Source: Cellulomonas chengniuliangii | GTDB lineage: Bacteria; Actinomycetota; Actinomycetes; Actinomycetales; Cellulomonadaceae | Length of the DNA: 64,000 nt | Reading direction: 5' to 3' | NCBI RefSeq assembly: GCF_024508335.1 | Contig: NZ_CP101988.1 | Coordinates: 682,001 to 746,000, forward strand | Shown: in pieces, positions 24,077 through 32,876 of the stretch | Numbering within the stretch: position 1 is the stretch's first letter | Layout of the letters: the number at the start of each line of letters is the position of its first letter | Position numbers and translations under genes: made by a program | Notes under the pieces: generated by a model | The model's database searches: none | Told to the model about the DNA's origin: nothing | The model's input: the letters and a program-made list of their open reading frames with translations, nothing else

Positions 24077-24112
24077 GCCCAGGACAGGGTCGTCCACCGA
24101 ACGGAGCACGGC

Positions 24113-25975
24113 ATGCGCGTCAAGAGGGCCGGCTTCCGCAAGGCCGCCGCCACGGGGATCGACGGGACGCGGGCCTCAGCGGAGGGCGCCGAGCCCGCAA
24201 TGGCGTCCACCGAGCCCGCCGAGGCAGCCATCGAGCCCGACGGGACTGCCATCACCGACCCCGCCGCAGAGGCGGCAGACGAGCCCGCTGAGCTTGTGCC
24301 CGCTGAGCTCGAGCCCGCTGAGCTCGAGCCGGAGGCCCCCGGTGGCGCCGAACCCGCCACGGAGCCGCCCACGGAGGCCCCCGCCGCGCGGGTCGGCTCC
24401 TGGTTCGCCGCGCGGTCGGTGCGCACCAAGATCCTCAGCGCGATCCTGCTGCTCGCCATCGTGGCGCTGGCCGCCGGCGGCTACGCGGTCGTCGCGATGC
24501 GCTCGATCGCCACGGAGACCCAGGAGCTGGCGCGCCTGCAGGAGGAGATGGTCTTCAAGCGCAGCCAGGTCGAGCAGGGCCAGCTGACCGCGCGCGTGAT
24601 CGCCGCCGAGGTCGCAGCCTTCGACGACGACGTCATGACCGAGGAGTGGCTGGCGAAGCAGGCCGCGAACGACACTGCCGTGAACGAGGCGATCGTCGCG
24701 TACGAGAAGGCCTTCGACAGCGGAGAGGCGTGGGAGACGTTCACCTCGACCTACGAGAAGTGGGTCACGCTGCGCGACAGGGTGCTGATCCCCACGGCGC
24801 TGCAGGACGACCGGGTGTACTACTCGAAGCTCGTGGAGAAGTCGAGCCAGCCGTTGGTCGAGACCTACAGCGCGGCGCTTGGCCGGGTGGCCGACGAGAC
24901 CAACACGTACTTCTACGCGGTGGCCGAGCGGGCCGACTCCAAGGCGCAGAACGCCATGCTGATCCTGGGCGCCTCGCTCGTCTCGGCGCTGGTCCTGGTG
25001 GTGGCCCTCGGGCTGGTGATCGCCCGCTCGATCCGCGGCTCGGTCCAGGAAGTGCAGCACGCGCTCGAGGCGATGGGCGACGGCGACTTCACCGTCGCCG
25101 CCACTCAGCGCTCCGAGGACGAGCTGGGCCAGATGGCGAAGGCCCTGACCCGGGCGCAGGTGTCCGTGCGCGCGACGCTCGAGGGGGTCAGCGGCACCGC
25201 GGACGACGTCACGAGCGCGGCGCAGGAGATGGCCGCCGCCGCGGCGCGGGTGGCCGCCGGCTCGCACGAGACGTCGTCGCAGGCGGGTGTCGTCGCAGCC
25301 GCCGCAGAGCAGGTCAGCCGCAATGTGCAGGCCGTCGCGGCCGGCGCCGAGCAGTTGGGCGCCTCGATCCGCGAGATCGCGCAGAACGCGAACGAGGCCG
25401 CCGAGGTCGCCGCCGAGGGCGTCACGCACGCCCGGGCGGCTGCCGAGACGGTCGACGCCCTCGGGGCGAGCTCCGCGGAGATCGGGGCGGTCGTCAAGGC
25501 GATCACGGCCATCGCCCGGCAGACCAACCTGCTGGCGCTCAACGCGACCATCGAGGCGGCCCGGGCCGGCGAGGCCGGCAAGGGGTTCGCCGTCGTCGCG
25601 GGCGAGGTCAAGGACCTCGCGCAAGAGTCGGCCCGAGCCGCCGACGACATCGCGGCCCGCGTGCAGGCCAACCAGGAGCACACCACCTCGGCGGTCGCGG
25701 CCATCGGGGAGATCACCTCGGTGATCTCCCGCATCAGCGACTTCCAGCTCACCATCGCCTCGGCGGTCGAGGAGCAGACCGCCACGACCGGCGAGATGTC
25801 GCGGGGCGTGACCGAGGCGGCGACGGGATCTGGCGAGATCGCCGAGCGCATCACCGCCGTGGCGGAGGAGGCTGCCGCCACCTCAGACGTCATGGCGCGG
25901 ATGGAGGGCTCGGTCGAGCTGCTGGCGATGAACTCGGCGGACCTCCGGGCCCGTGTGGCGGCGTTCACCTACTGA
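24113..25975 (+). CDS. Methyl-accepting chemotaxis protein with long cytoplasmic N-terminal extension
   Basis: This 620-residue transmembrane chemoreceptor has ATG 24113 with CGGAG just upstream. Residues 1-106 are an unusual Ala/Glu/Pro-rich extension with repeated [10 protein letters not shown]-like runs. TM1 lies at about 107-129 ([19 protein letters not shown]), followed by a 4-helix-bundle-type sensor domain (about 130-285) and TM2 near 285-305. HAMP and the signalling domain come next, with the conserved hairpin tip in [21 protein letters not shown] and [15 protein letters not shown]. It ends in ARVAAFTY, almost the same as the second MCP here. The ligand cannot be told from sequence. 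Confidence 0.95.
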   Translation: MRVKRAGFRKAAATGIDGTRASAEGAEPAMASTEPAEAAIEPDGTAITDPAAEAADEPAELVPAELEPAELEPEAPGGAEPATEPPTEAPAARVGSWFAARSVRTKILSAILLLAIVALAAGGYAVVAMRSIATETQELARLQEEMVFKRSQVEQGQLTARVIAAEVAAFDDDVMTEEWLAKQAANDTAVNEAIVAYEKAFDSGEAWETFTSTYEKWVTLRDRVLIPTALQDDRVYYSKLVEKSSQPLVETYSAALGRVADETNTYFYAVAERADSKAQNAMLILGASLVSALVLVVALGLVIARSIRGSVQEVQHALEAMGDGDFTVAATQRSEDELGQMAKALTRAQVSVRATLEGVSGTADDVTSAAQEMAAAAARVAAGSHETSSQAGVVAAAAEQVSRNVQAVAAGAEQLGASIREIAQNANEAAEVAAEGVTHARAAAETVDALGASSAEIGAVVKAITAIARQTNLLALNATIEAARAGEAGKGFAVVAGEVKDLAQESARAADDIAARVQANQEHTTSAVAAIGEITSVISRISDFQLTIASAVEEQTATTGEMSRGVTEAATGSGEIAERITAVAEEAAATSDVMARMEGSVELLAMNSADLRARVAAFTY

Positions 25976-26041
25976 TCTCCGGGTGGCACCGCCGCGAGCA
26001 GATGCCGGGCCGGGGGGCGCCGGGCCACCAGGACGGGAACG

Positions 26042-26069
26042 CTCACATGCCCCGGTCGACAGCCGATCG
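26042..26069 (+). promoter_or_regulatory. FliA/WhiG-type promoter P5 (CTCA-N16-GCCGATCG) for the binding protein-mcp2 pair
   Basis: CTCA at 26042-26045 and GCCGATCG at 26062-26069, 16-base spacer, 51 bases before ATG 26121. Confidence 0.75.
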
Positions 26070-26120
26070 GAAGGGCGGAGCGGCAGCAGCGCCGGAACCG
26101 AGAGCCGAGGGAGTTCGCCG

Positions 26121-27239
26121 ATGAGGCGTCGGACACGACGAGGTGTGATCGAGGCCTCCGCAGGGATGGTGGCCGCAGTGCTGGCCGCCTCCACGCTGAC
26201 GGGGTGCGGCGTCGCGGGCGATGCGCCGGACAGGCCGCTGGTCGGGGTCGCCATGCCCACCACGACGTCCCAGCGCTGGATCGCGGATGGGGACAACGTC
26301 ACCGCGCAGCTCGAGTCCCTCGGCTACGACGTGGACCTGCGGTTCGCCGAGGACGACGTGCCCACGCAGGTCGCTCAGCTCGAGGAGATGGTCGCGGCGG
26401 GGGCCGACGCCCTGGTGATCGGGTCGATCGACGGCGTCGCGCTCAAGGACGTGCTGGCGCAGGCCCGTGGCGCGGGCATCCCCGTGGTCGCCTACGACCG
26501 CTTGATCCGCGAGTCGCCCGACATCGACTACTACGCCACGTTCGACAACGCGCGGGTGGGCGTCCTCCAGGCGACGAGCCTGCTGCAGGGCCTGGGCGTG
26601 CTCGACGCGGGCGGGCAGCCCACGGGCGACCCCGGGCCGTTCGCGGTCGAGCTGTTCGCCGGCTCCCCGGACGACAACAACGCCACCGTCTTCTACGAGG
26701 GCGCGATGCAGGTGCTGCAGCCCTACCTCGACTCCGGCGTGCTGACCGTCGCCTCGGGGGAGACGGACTTCGCCTCGATCGCCACCGACGCGTGGAGCGC
26801 CGACATCGCGGCGGCACGCATGCAGGAACTGCTGCCGCTGTACACGGGCAAGGCTCGGCTCGACGGCGTGCTGTCCCCGTTCGACGGGATCTCCCGGGCG
26901 GTGCTCGGCGCCGTGCAGGGCGTTGGCTACGGCACGGGCGGGCTCCCGCTGCCCGTGGTGACGGGCCAGGACGCGGAGCTGGACTCCGCGCGGTCCATCG
27001 GGGCGGGCGTGCAGCACTCGACCATCTACAAGGACACCCGGCAGCTCGCAGAGGTGGCCGTGTCCATGGTCCGCGCCCTGCTGGAGGGCATCGAGCCGGA
27101 GGCCAACGACATCACGACGTACGACAACGGCGTGATGGTCGTCCCGTCGTACCTGCTGGCGCCACAGCTCGTGACGAAGGAGAACTACCGCGCGGTCCTC
27201 GTGGACAGCGGCTACTACACCGCTGAGGAGCTGAGCTGA
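26121..27239 (+). CDS. Sugar-binding lipoprotein (periplasmic binding protein family) paired with an MCP
   Basis: This 372-residue lipoprotein has a lipobox LTGC (Cys about residue 29) after a hydrophobic stretch. The mature part is a type I periplasmic-binding-protein fold of the ChvE/XylF/multiple-sugar type: [40 protein letters not shown] and [14 protein letters not shown] 26121 follows CGAGGGAG and lies downstream of promoter P5. No permease or ATPase is adjacent. Instead the stop overlaps the ATG of an MCP, so the likely role is ligand sensing for chemotaxis rather than uptake. That role is inferred from context; the exact sugar is unknown. Confidence 0.88.
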   Translation: MRRRTRRGVIEASAGMVAAVLAASTLTGCGVAGDAPDRPLVGVAMPTTTSQRWIADGDNVTAQLESLGYDVDLRFAEDDVPTQVAQLEEMVAAGADALVIGSIDGVALKDVLAQARGAGIPVVAYDRLIRESPDIDYYATFDNARVGVLQATSLLQGLGVLDAGGQPTGDPGPFAVELFAGSPDDNNATVFYEGAMQVLQPYLDSGVLTVASGETDFASIATDAWSADIAAARMQELLPLYTGKARLDGVLSPFDGISRAVLGAVQGVGYGTGGLPLPVVTGQDAELDSARSIGAGVQHSTIYKDTRQLAEVAVSMVRALLEGIEPEANDITTYDNGVMVVPSYLLAPQLVTKENYRAVLVDSGYYTAEELS

Positions 27240-28867
27240 TGGCCGCCGAACCCACCGTTGCCGGCCGGGTGCGCCGCCTGCGCGCCTCCTGGTTCTGGGA
27301 CCGCCCCATCGCCCTGAAGATCACGGCCTCGCTGCTCGTCCTGGGCGCGACCTTCGCCCTCGTGGGCGGCACGGGCGCCGTCGCGCTGTGGCGGGCCGGG
27401 CAGAACCTCGAGGAGATGTCCGGCCTCACCGGGCGCCTCCAGTCGTCGATGTCCGAGCTCCGCACCGCGCAGACGCGCAGCAACCTGCTCGTGCACCGCG
27501 CCGCCGAGGCCACCGACCCGGACACGCTGGCCCAGCTGCTGACGTCGTCGGCCTGGAACGACCGCGTGGTCGACGAGCAGATCGCGCTCATCTCCGAGTA
27601 CCCGCAGTCCGAGACCCGCCAGTGGGCGGACTTCATCCAGCGGTGGGGGGCGTGGGTGGCCTACCGCGACTCGACCCTGATGCCGCTGGTGCAGGCCGGT
27701 GACGTGACCGGGCTCCAGGCGGCCCTGGGCGCCGACGTCGCCGCCGACCCGGACTGGGCCGGCAGGGCGCTGGCGCTGGCGCAGGGCCAGGTGGACGCCC
27801 AGGTCGACGACATCCTGGCCGCGAGCCAGGCTGAGGTCGATCGGACGATCCTCGGCCTGCTGATCGCCTTCGTGGTGGGCAGCAGCCTCTCCGGCACGCT
27901 CGCCGTTTTGGTGACCCGCCGCATCACCGGGGCGGTGCGCACCGTTCAGGGGGCGCTCGAGGCGATGGCGGAACGGGACCTCACCGTCGCGGCCGACGTG
28001 CCGTGGCGCGACGAGACCGGCCGGATGGCCGAGGCGCTCGCGACCGCCCAGGAGTCCTTGCGCACGACCCTCGCGGGCGTGGCGTCGGCGGCCGGCACGG
28101 TCGAGGGCACCGCGGCGCAGCTCAACGCGTCCAACGGCGACGTGGTCGCCGGCTCGCAGCAGACCAGCGCCCAGGCAGGCGTGGTCGCGGCCGCCGCGGA
28201 GCAGGTCTCCCGCAACGTCCAGGCTGTGGCCGCCGGCGCCGAGGAGATGGGCGCGAGCATCCGCGAGATCGCGCAGAACGCCTCCGAGGCGGCGAAGGTC
28301 GCCAACCAGGCGACCCAGGCGGCTGCCTCGACGAACGAGCAGGTCGCTCGCCTCGGGGCCTCGTCGCAGAAGATCGGCGACGTCGTCAGGGTCATCACCT
28401 CGATCGCGGAGCAGACCAACCTGCTCGCTCTGAACGCGACGATCGAGGCGGCGCGCGCGGGGGAGGCGGGCAAGGGCTTCGCCGTCGTCGCGGGGGAGGT
28501 CAAGGAGCTCGCGCGGGAGACCGCCACCGCCACCGAGGACATCGCCCGGCGGGTCGACGCGATCCAGGGCGAGACGTCCGCGGCCGTCGTCGCCATCGCG
28601 GAGATCGCGCAGATCATCGCGACGATCAACGACTACCAGCTCACCATCGCCAGCGCGGTCGAGGAGCAGACGGCGACGACCAACGAGATGTCCCGGTCCG
28701 TCTCGGAGGCGGCGACCGGCGCAGGGGAGATCGCCGCCAACATCACCGGTGTCGCGGACGCCGCGGCACGGTCCGTGGCAGTCCTCGACGGGGTGTCCTC
28801 GCAAGTCACCGACTTGGCTGAGCTGTCCACCGACCTGAACGCCCGAGTGGCGCTGTTCACGTACTGA
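27239..28867 (+). CDS. Methyl-accepting chemotaxis protein, co-operonic with a sugar-binding lipoprotein
   Basis: This 542-residue chemoreceptor has a short cytoplasmic start, TM1 at about 24-47 ([23 protein letters not shown]), an extracytoplasmic helical sensor domain (about 48-198) with [21 protein letters not shown], and TM2 at about 200-222. HAMP follows ([17 protein letters not shown]). The signalling domain has the hairpin tip [19 protein letters not shown] and [15 protein letters not shown]. The C-terminus ARVALFTY mirrors mcp1. The ATG overlaps the binding-protein stop (ATGA), strongly suggesting that the lipoprotein presents ligand to this receptor. Confidence 0.95.
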   Translation: MAAEPTVAGRVRRLRASWFWDRPIALKITASLLVLGATFALVGGTGAVALWRAGQNLEEMSGLTGRLQSSMSELRTAQTRSNLLVHRAAEATDPDTLAQLLTSSAWNDRVVDEQIALISEYPQSETRQWADFIQRWGAWVAYRDSTLMPLVQAGDVTGLQAALGADVAADPDWAGRALALAQGQVDAQVDDILAASQAEVDRTILGLLIAFVVGSSLSGTLAVLVTRRITGAVRTVQGALEAMAERDLTVAADVPWRDETGRMAEALATAQESLRTTLAGVASAAGTVEGTAAQLNASNGDVVAGSQQTSAQAGVVAAAAEQVSRNVQAVAAGAEEMGASIREIAQNASEAAKVANQATQAAASTNEQVARLGASSQKIGDVVRVITSIAEQTNLLALNATIEAARAGEAGKGFAVVAGEVKELARETATATEDIARRVDAIQGETSAAVVAIAEIAQIIATINDYQLTIASAVEEQTATTNEMSRSVSEAATGAGEIAANITGVADAAARSVAVLDGVSSQVTDLAELSTDLNARVALFTY

Positions 28868-28886
28868 CCGTTGGGGCGCTCTGCCG

Positions 28887-28914
28887 CTCAGGAACTGGCC
28901 GCTGCGGCCGATAA
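28887..28914 (+). promoter_or_regulatory. FliA/WhiG-type promoter P6 (CTCA-N16-GCCGATAA) for cheB-cheR-cheY-cheX
   Basis: CTCA at 28887-28890 and GCCGATAA at 28907-28914, 16-base spacer. The -10 is a perfect match to the textbook sigma-28 -10. It lies 42 bases before the cheB ATG. Confidence 0.85.
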
Positions 28915-28956
28915 GCAACACGTGCGCCCGCTCCGCGGTGCCAGGCAGGAGCTCAC

Positions 28957-30120
28957 ATGACCCGCATCCGGGTGCTGGTGGTTGACGACTCGGTCGTCAT
29001 CCGACGGCTCGTCACCGAGGCGTTGTCCACCGACGCCTCGATCGAGGTCGTGGGCAGCGCGCCCAACGGCCGGATCGCACTCGCGAAGGTCGACCAGCTC
29101 GGCCCGGACATCGTCACGATGGACGTCGAGATGCCGGAGATGAACGGCATCGACGCCGTGCGGGAGCTGCGGCGCACCGGGCACAGCCTGCCCATCGTGA
29201 TGTTCTCCACGCTGACGGAGAAGGGCGCCGCGGCGACCCTCGACGCGCTCGTCGCCGGCGCCAGCGACTACGTGACCAAGCCGAGCGGCAGCGGCAGCGT
29301 CCAGGAGTCCCTGCAGCGGGTCGCCGAGCAGCTGCTGCCGAAGATCCACGCGCTCGTCGGCCCGCAGGCCGGCAGCCAGCGAGGCAAGGACGGGGCCCCG
29401 AGCGCGGCCGAGGTCGTCGGGCAGCATGCCGCCGGGCGCAACCTGCCGGCGTCGCGCGGCGTCCCGTCCCAGCGGGCGGAGCCACGGCACCCCGTGCGCG
29501 CCGTGGTGCTCGGGTCGTCGACCGGGGGGCCCGAGGCCCTGTCGCGCCTGCTGAGCGCGTTGGGCCAGCCGCTGCCCGTCCCGATGCTCGTCGTGCAGCA
29601 CATGCCGCCTGTCTTCACCCGTCAGCTCGCCGCGCGCCTGGACCGGCTGGGCCCGTCGACGGTCGTCGAGTGCCGCGGCGACGAGGAGCTGCTGCGCGGG
29701 CACGTGTACGTCGCGCCAGGCAACCACCACCTCGAGCTGCGCCGCGCGGGCTCGGGCTTGCGCACCGCCCTCACCCAGGCCCCGCCGGTCAACTTCTGCC
29801 GCCCGTCGGTCGATGTGCTGTTCCGCTCCGCGGTCCAGGTGCTGCGGGGCGACCTGTTGGGCGTGGTCCTCACGGGCATGGGCGCGGACGGCCGCACCGG
29901 CTGTGAGGACGTGGTGACCGCCGGCGGGACCGTCATGGTCCAGGACCAGGCCTCGAGCGTCGTGTGGGGCATGCCGGGAGTCGTGGCGAACGCCGGGCTC
30001 GCGCACGAGATCGTCCCGCTCGACGACATGGGCCGGGTGATCGAGTCCTTCGTGGCGCGCTCCGTGGCGCACGCGGGCGCCCGACGGGCGCCTGCGACCT
30101 CCGGGGGAGCCGCCTCATGA
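28957..30120 (+). CDS. cheB: Chemotaxis protein-glutamate methylesterase CheB
   Basis: This 387-residue response regulator has a receiver domain (RVLVVDDSVVIRRL, phospho-acceptor Asp56 in VTMDVEMPEMNG, Lys in YVTKPSG). An Ala/Gly/Arg linker follows, then the methylesterase domain. Catalytic residues are visible: Ser188 in LGSSTGGPEAL, His in VVQHMPPVFT and Asp in LTGMGADG. CheB removes methyl groups from MCPs to adapt signalling and acts opposite CheR, encoded next with a 4-base overlap. Expression is probably from promoter P6. Confidence 0.97.
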   Translation: MTRIRVLVVDDSVVIRRLVTEALSTDASIEVVGSAPNGRIALAKVDQLGPDIVTMDVEMPEMNGIDAVRELRRTGHSLPIVMFSTLTEKGAAATLDALVAGASDYVTKPSGSGSVQESLQRVAEQLLPKIHALVGPQAGSQRGKDGAPSAAEVVGQHAAGRNLPASRGVPSQRAEPRHPVRAVVLGSSTGGPEALSRLLSALGQPLPVPMLVVQHMPPVFTRQLAARLDRLGPSTVVECRGDEELLRGHVYVAPGNHHLELRRAGSGLRTALTQAPPVNFCRPSVDVLFRSAVQVLRGDLLGVVLTGMGADGRTGCEDVVTAGGTVMVQDQASSVVWGMPGVVANAGLAHEIVPLDDMGRVIESFVARSVAHAGARRAPATSGGAAS

Positions 30121-30986
30121 CGCTCACCACCGACTCCTTCGAGTTCGTCGCGGACCTGGTCCGGCGCCGTAGCGCGATCCAGCTCGAGGCGGGCAAGGAG
30201 TACCTCGTCGAGAGCCGGCTCGCTCCGCTGGCCCGCCGTGCGGGCCTGGGCATCGACGAGTTCGTCCGCTCGGTGCGCTCGGCCGCGTCCGAGCACGAGC
30301 GCGACCTCGTGGTCGAGGCGCTCACCACCAATGAGACGTCGTGGTTCCGCGACGGCGCGCCGTTCGTGGCGCTGCACCAGCACATCATCCCGTCGCTGAC
30401 CGCCGGTCCCGGCACGCGCCGGCTCCAGGTGTGGTCGGCGGCGTGCTCGACCGGCCAGGAGCCCTACTCGATCGCGATGACGCTGCAGGACGCCCTGCCC
30501 GCGCACGCCGAGGCGGACATCCTCGCGACCGACCTCTCCGAGCAGGTGCTCGAGCGCGCGCGGGCTGGCTCCTACAGCAAGCTCGAGATCGACCGGGGCC
30601 TGCCCGCCGCCATGCGGGACCGGCACTTCGAGGCCGAGGGCCCCGAGTGGCGCATCTCGAGCACCCTGCGCTCGTCCGTGCGCTTCCTGCGGCACAACCT
30701 GCTCGACCCGGCGCCCGCCGGGCGGGTGTTCGACATCGTCTTCCTGCGCAACGTCCTCATCTACTTCGATGTGGCCACCAAGCAGCAGATCTTGGCGCGG
30801 ATGCACCGGGTGCTGAGGCCGGACGGGTTCCTGGTGCTCGGCGCCGCGGAGACCACGATCGGCGTCGACGACGACTGGGAACGGCTGCCCCTCGGCCGTG
30901 GCTCGGTGTACTGCCCCCGGCGCCTCGCGAGCGGCTCCGCGCCGCCAACCGTCCCGACCCCCTTCGGATCTGGAGTGACACGATGA
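30117..30986 (+). CDS. cheR: Chemotaxis protein methyltransferase CheR
   Basis: This 289-residue protein has an N-terminal helical CheR domain (FVADLVRRRSAIQLEAGKEY) and an S-adenosylmethionine-dependent methyltransferase fold. Signature segments are TTNETSWFRDGAPF, LQVWSAACSTGQEPYSIAM (SAM-binding loop) and DIVFLRNVLIYFD. CheR methylates Glu residues on MCPs. It overlaps cheB and cheY by 4 bases each, forming a tight cheB-R-Y-X unit. It has no TPR extension. Confidence 0.96.
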   Translation: MTLTTDSFEFVADLVRRRSAIQLEAGKEYLVESRLAPLARRAGLGIDEFVRSVRSAASEHERDLVVEALTTNETSWFRDGAPFVALHQHIIPSLTAGPGTRRLQVWSAACSTGQEPYSIAMTLQDALPAHAEADILATDLSEQVLERARAGSYSKLEIDRGLPAAMRDRHFEAEGPEWRISSTLRSSVRFLRHNLLDPAPAGRVFDIVFLRNVLIYFDVATKQQILARMHRVLRPDGFLVLGAAETTIGVDDDWERLPLGRGSVYCPRRLASGSAPPTVPTPFGSGVTR

Positions 30987-31366
30987 GAGCACTGGTGATC
31001 GACGATTCGCGCACGATGCGGCGCATCGTCTCGCGGATCCTTGAGCCGCTCGGTTACGAGGTCACGGAGGCTGCCCACGGGCAGGAGGCCCTCGACCTGC
31101 TCACCGGCGGCCTCGAGGTCGACCTGGCATGCATCGACTGGAACATGCCGGTCATGGACGGTTTCACGTTCGTCACGGAGGTGCGAGCGAACCGCGCCTG
31201 GCGCGACATCACCCTGATGATGGTCACGACCGAGAGCGAGCAGAGCCAGATCGTGCGGGCGCTGGCCGCCGGCGCCCACGAGTACCTGGTCAAGCCGTTC
31301 ACCCCCGAGGCTCTCCGGGAGAAGCTCGCGCTGCTCGGCCTGCTGCCGCTCGAGGACGCCCGATGA
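30983..31366 (+). CDS. cheY: Chemotaxis response regulator CheY (copy 1)
   Basis: This 127-residue single receiver domain has VIDDSRTMRRIVSRILE, phospho-acceptor Asp52 in CIDWNMPVMDG, the conserved Thr in MMVTTESEQSQI and Lys in YLVKPFTPEAL. The DWNMPxMDG motif is typical of CheY proteins. Phospho-CheY acts on the motor switch. The start is ATG 30983 (overlap with cheR); the stop overlaps the cheX-like gene. A second cheY-cheX pair lies just downstream. Confidence 0.95.
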   Translation: MRALVIDDSRTMRRIVSRILEPLGYEVTEAAHGQEALDLLTGGLEVDLACIDWNMPVMDGFTFVTEVRANRAWRDITLMMVTTESEQSQIVRALAAGAHEYLVKPFTPEALREKLALLGLLPLEDAR

Positions 31367-31845
31367 TGGCCGTGCGGGTCGCCACCGAGGGGGTTCGGCG
31401 CACCTTTGACGGCTCACAGGTCCAGTCGATCGCCGAGCAGGTCTTCGCGGCGATGATCGACGACGACCCGAGCACCCTGGTGCTGTGGTCGGGAGCCTTC
31501 CCGGCGCTCGCGGACCCGCTCGAGGCCTGGGTCGACCTCACGGGGTCGTGGACCGGTCGGGTGGCGCTGAACACCGAGCGGGCCACGGCGCACGACCTCA
31601 GCCGCGCGCTGCTGGGCATGGCCCCCGACGAGCCCGTGGACGACTGCGATGTGATGGACGCATTCGGCGAGGTGGCGAACGTCGTCGGGGGCAACGTGAA
31701 GTCCCTGCTGACGGAGGTCGGCGACCTGGGCCTGCCCCAGGTCGCGCAGGCAGCGCCGCCGATGGCCGGATCGCTCCTGCACGAGCTGCGCATGTCGTGG
31801 CGCGGGCGCCCGTTCGTCGTCGTCGTCACCGCGGCCGCCGAGTAG
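31363..31845 (+). CDS. cheX: CheX/CheC-family CheY-P phosphatase (copy 1)
   Basis: This 160-residue protein carries the CheC/CheX/FliY phosphatase motif in MDAFGEVANVVGGNVKSLL, where the Glu and Asn of EVAN are the predicted catalytic pair that hydrolyses CheY-P. The length fits CheX (about 155). ATG 31363 is followed by a second ATG. It overlaps cheY copy 1, implying stoichiometric expression of regulator and phosphatase. No cheZ is present in the window, so this family is the likely signal terminator. Confidence 0.85.
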   Translation: MMAVRVATEGVRRTFDGSQVQSIAEQVFAAMIDDDPSTLVLWSGAFPALADPLEAWVDLTGSWTGRVALNTERATAHDLSRALLGMAPDEPVDDCDVMDAFGEVANVVGGNVKSLLTEVGDLGLPQVAQAAPPMAGSLLHELRMSWRGRPFVVVVTAAAE

Positions 31846-31917
31846 CCGGCCCACACGTACACCTGAGAACCGACCACTTCGAGTGCGCGACGCGCACCTC
31901 TAGGGAGGAACACCTTC

Positions 31918-32280
31918 ATGCTCCGAGTACTCATCGCGGACGACAGCCGGGTGATGCGGCAGATCGTCATCCGCACGCTGCGCCAGGCGGGGTACGACTG
32001 GTCCGTCACCGAGGCGCCCGACGGCGCCGCCGCGCTCGCGGCGGTGCGGGCCGACGAGCCCGACCTGGTGCTCTCCGACTGGAACATGCCCGAGATGACG
32101 GGTATCGAGCTGCTGCGCGAGCTGCGCGCGGCGGGCTTCTCCACGCCGTTCGGGTTCGTGACGTCGGAGGGCTCCCCGGAGATGCGCCAGGCGGCCGAGG
32201 AGGCGGGGGCGCTGTTCCTCATCGCGAAGCCGTTCACGGCCGAGTCGTTCCGCGACGTCATCGAGCCGGTGCTCGCATGA
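31918..32280 (+). CDS. CheY-like response regulator (copy 2)
   Basis: This 120-residue stand-alone receiver domain has VLIADDSRVMRQIVIRTLR, phospho-acceptor Asp54 in LSDWNMPEMTG and Lys in IAKPFTAESF. It differs from copy 1 by MTG in place of MDG and by SEGSPEM in the beta4-alpha4 loop, where copy 1 has TTESEQ. GGGAGGAA precedes the ATG after a 72-base gap with no recognised sigma-28 promoter, so it may be read from P6 or from its own promoter. It overlaps a second CheX-like gene by 4 bases. Confidence 0.93.
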   Translation: MLRVLIADDSRVMRQIVIRTLRQAGYDWSVTEAPDGAAALAAVRADEPDLVLSDWNMPEMTGIELLRELRAAGFSTPFGFVTSEGSPEMRQAAEEAGALFLIAKPFTAESFRDVIEPVLA

Positions 32281-32771
32281 ACGCCGTGACGCCGCTGCCC
32301 GCCGCCAAGGAGGTCCGCGACATGCTGGCCGACCTCCTGAACCGGGACGTCGAGGTGGTGACGGGCGGGGACATGGTCGACCCCACCGTCGAGTTCGGCG
32401 GGCTGGTCGGCGTGTACGTGGACCGTCGCCTGCAGCTGAGCGCGCTGGTCATCATGGACCTGGAGCTCGCCGCGCGGACCGGCGCGGCCATCGCCCTCAT
32501 CCCGTCCTCGGGCGCCGAGCGGGCGATCGGCGCGGGGGCCATGCCGGACAACCTGCTGGAGAACGCCAGCGAGATCCTCAACGTGCTGGCCGCGCTGTTC
32601 AACGGCGAGGGCCTGCCGCACCTCAAGCTCGACTCGGTGTACGCCCCCGGGGAGCCGCTGCCGGCGGATGTCGCCAAGTGGGTGCTGGCCTACGTGCCGC
32701 GGCTCGACCTCGACATCGATGTCAAGGGCTACGGCTCGGGGCGGTTCTCGATGCTGGTGCTGGGCGGCTGA
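32277..32771 (+). CDS. CheX/CheC-family protein (copy 2)
   Basis: This 164-residue protein is only weakly similar in pattern to copy 1. The recognisable region is DNLLENASEILNVLAALFN, where EILN supplies a Glu-x-x-Asn pair like the CheC/CheX catalytic motif. Beta-strand runs follow (RLDLDIDVKGYGSGRFSMLVLGG). ATG overlaps the cheY-2 stop. By context it may be a dedicated phosphatase for CheY-2, or a scaffold lacking activity. The phosphatase call is inference. Confidence 0.68.
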   Translation: MNAVTPLPAAKEVRDMLADLLNRDVEVVTGGDMVDPTVEFGGLVGVYVDRRLQLSALVIMDLELAARTGAAIALIPSSGAERAIGAGAMPDNLLENASEILNVLAALFNGEGLPHLKLDSVYAPGEPLPADVAKWVLAYVPRLDLDIDVKGYGSGRFSMLVLGG

Positions 32772-32876
32772 CCGGCGTCGTCGGCGCGACTCGGCCGCGC
32801 CGGCGCCTGGCGCCATGAGAGCTTTCACATGGCCGCGGTGGGGACGCGCGGGTCACGATCCGATAACGTGCCGCAG

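Noticed and set aside
24008-24112. Upstream GTG start for mcp1
   Set aside because: It lies before the CTCA-N16-GCCGATGG promoter and lacks a ribosome site; ATG 24113 has CGGAG and fits the promoter.
32839-32866. TCCGATAA upstream of the first CAP-domain gene as a seventh flagellar promoter
   Set aside because: The bases 16 upstream are TGGG, not CTCA, and the first base of the -10 differs. It is more likely an ordinary -10 (GATAAC).
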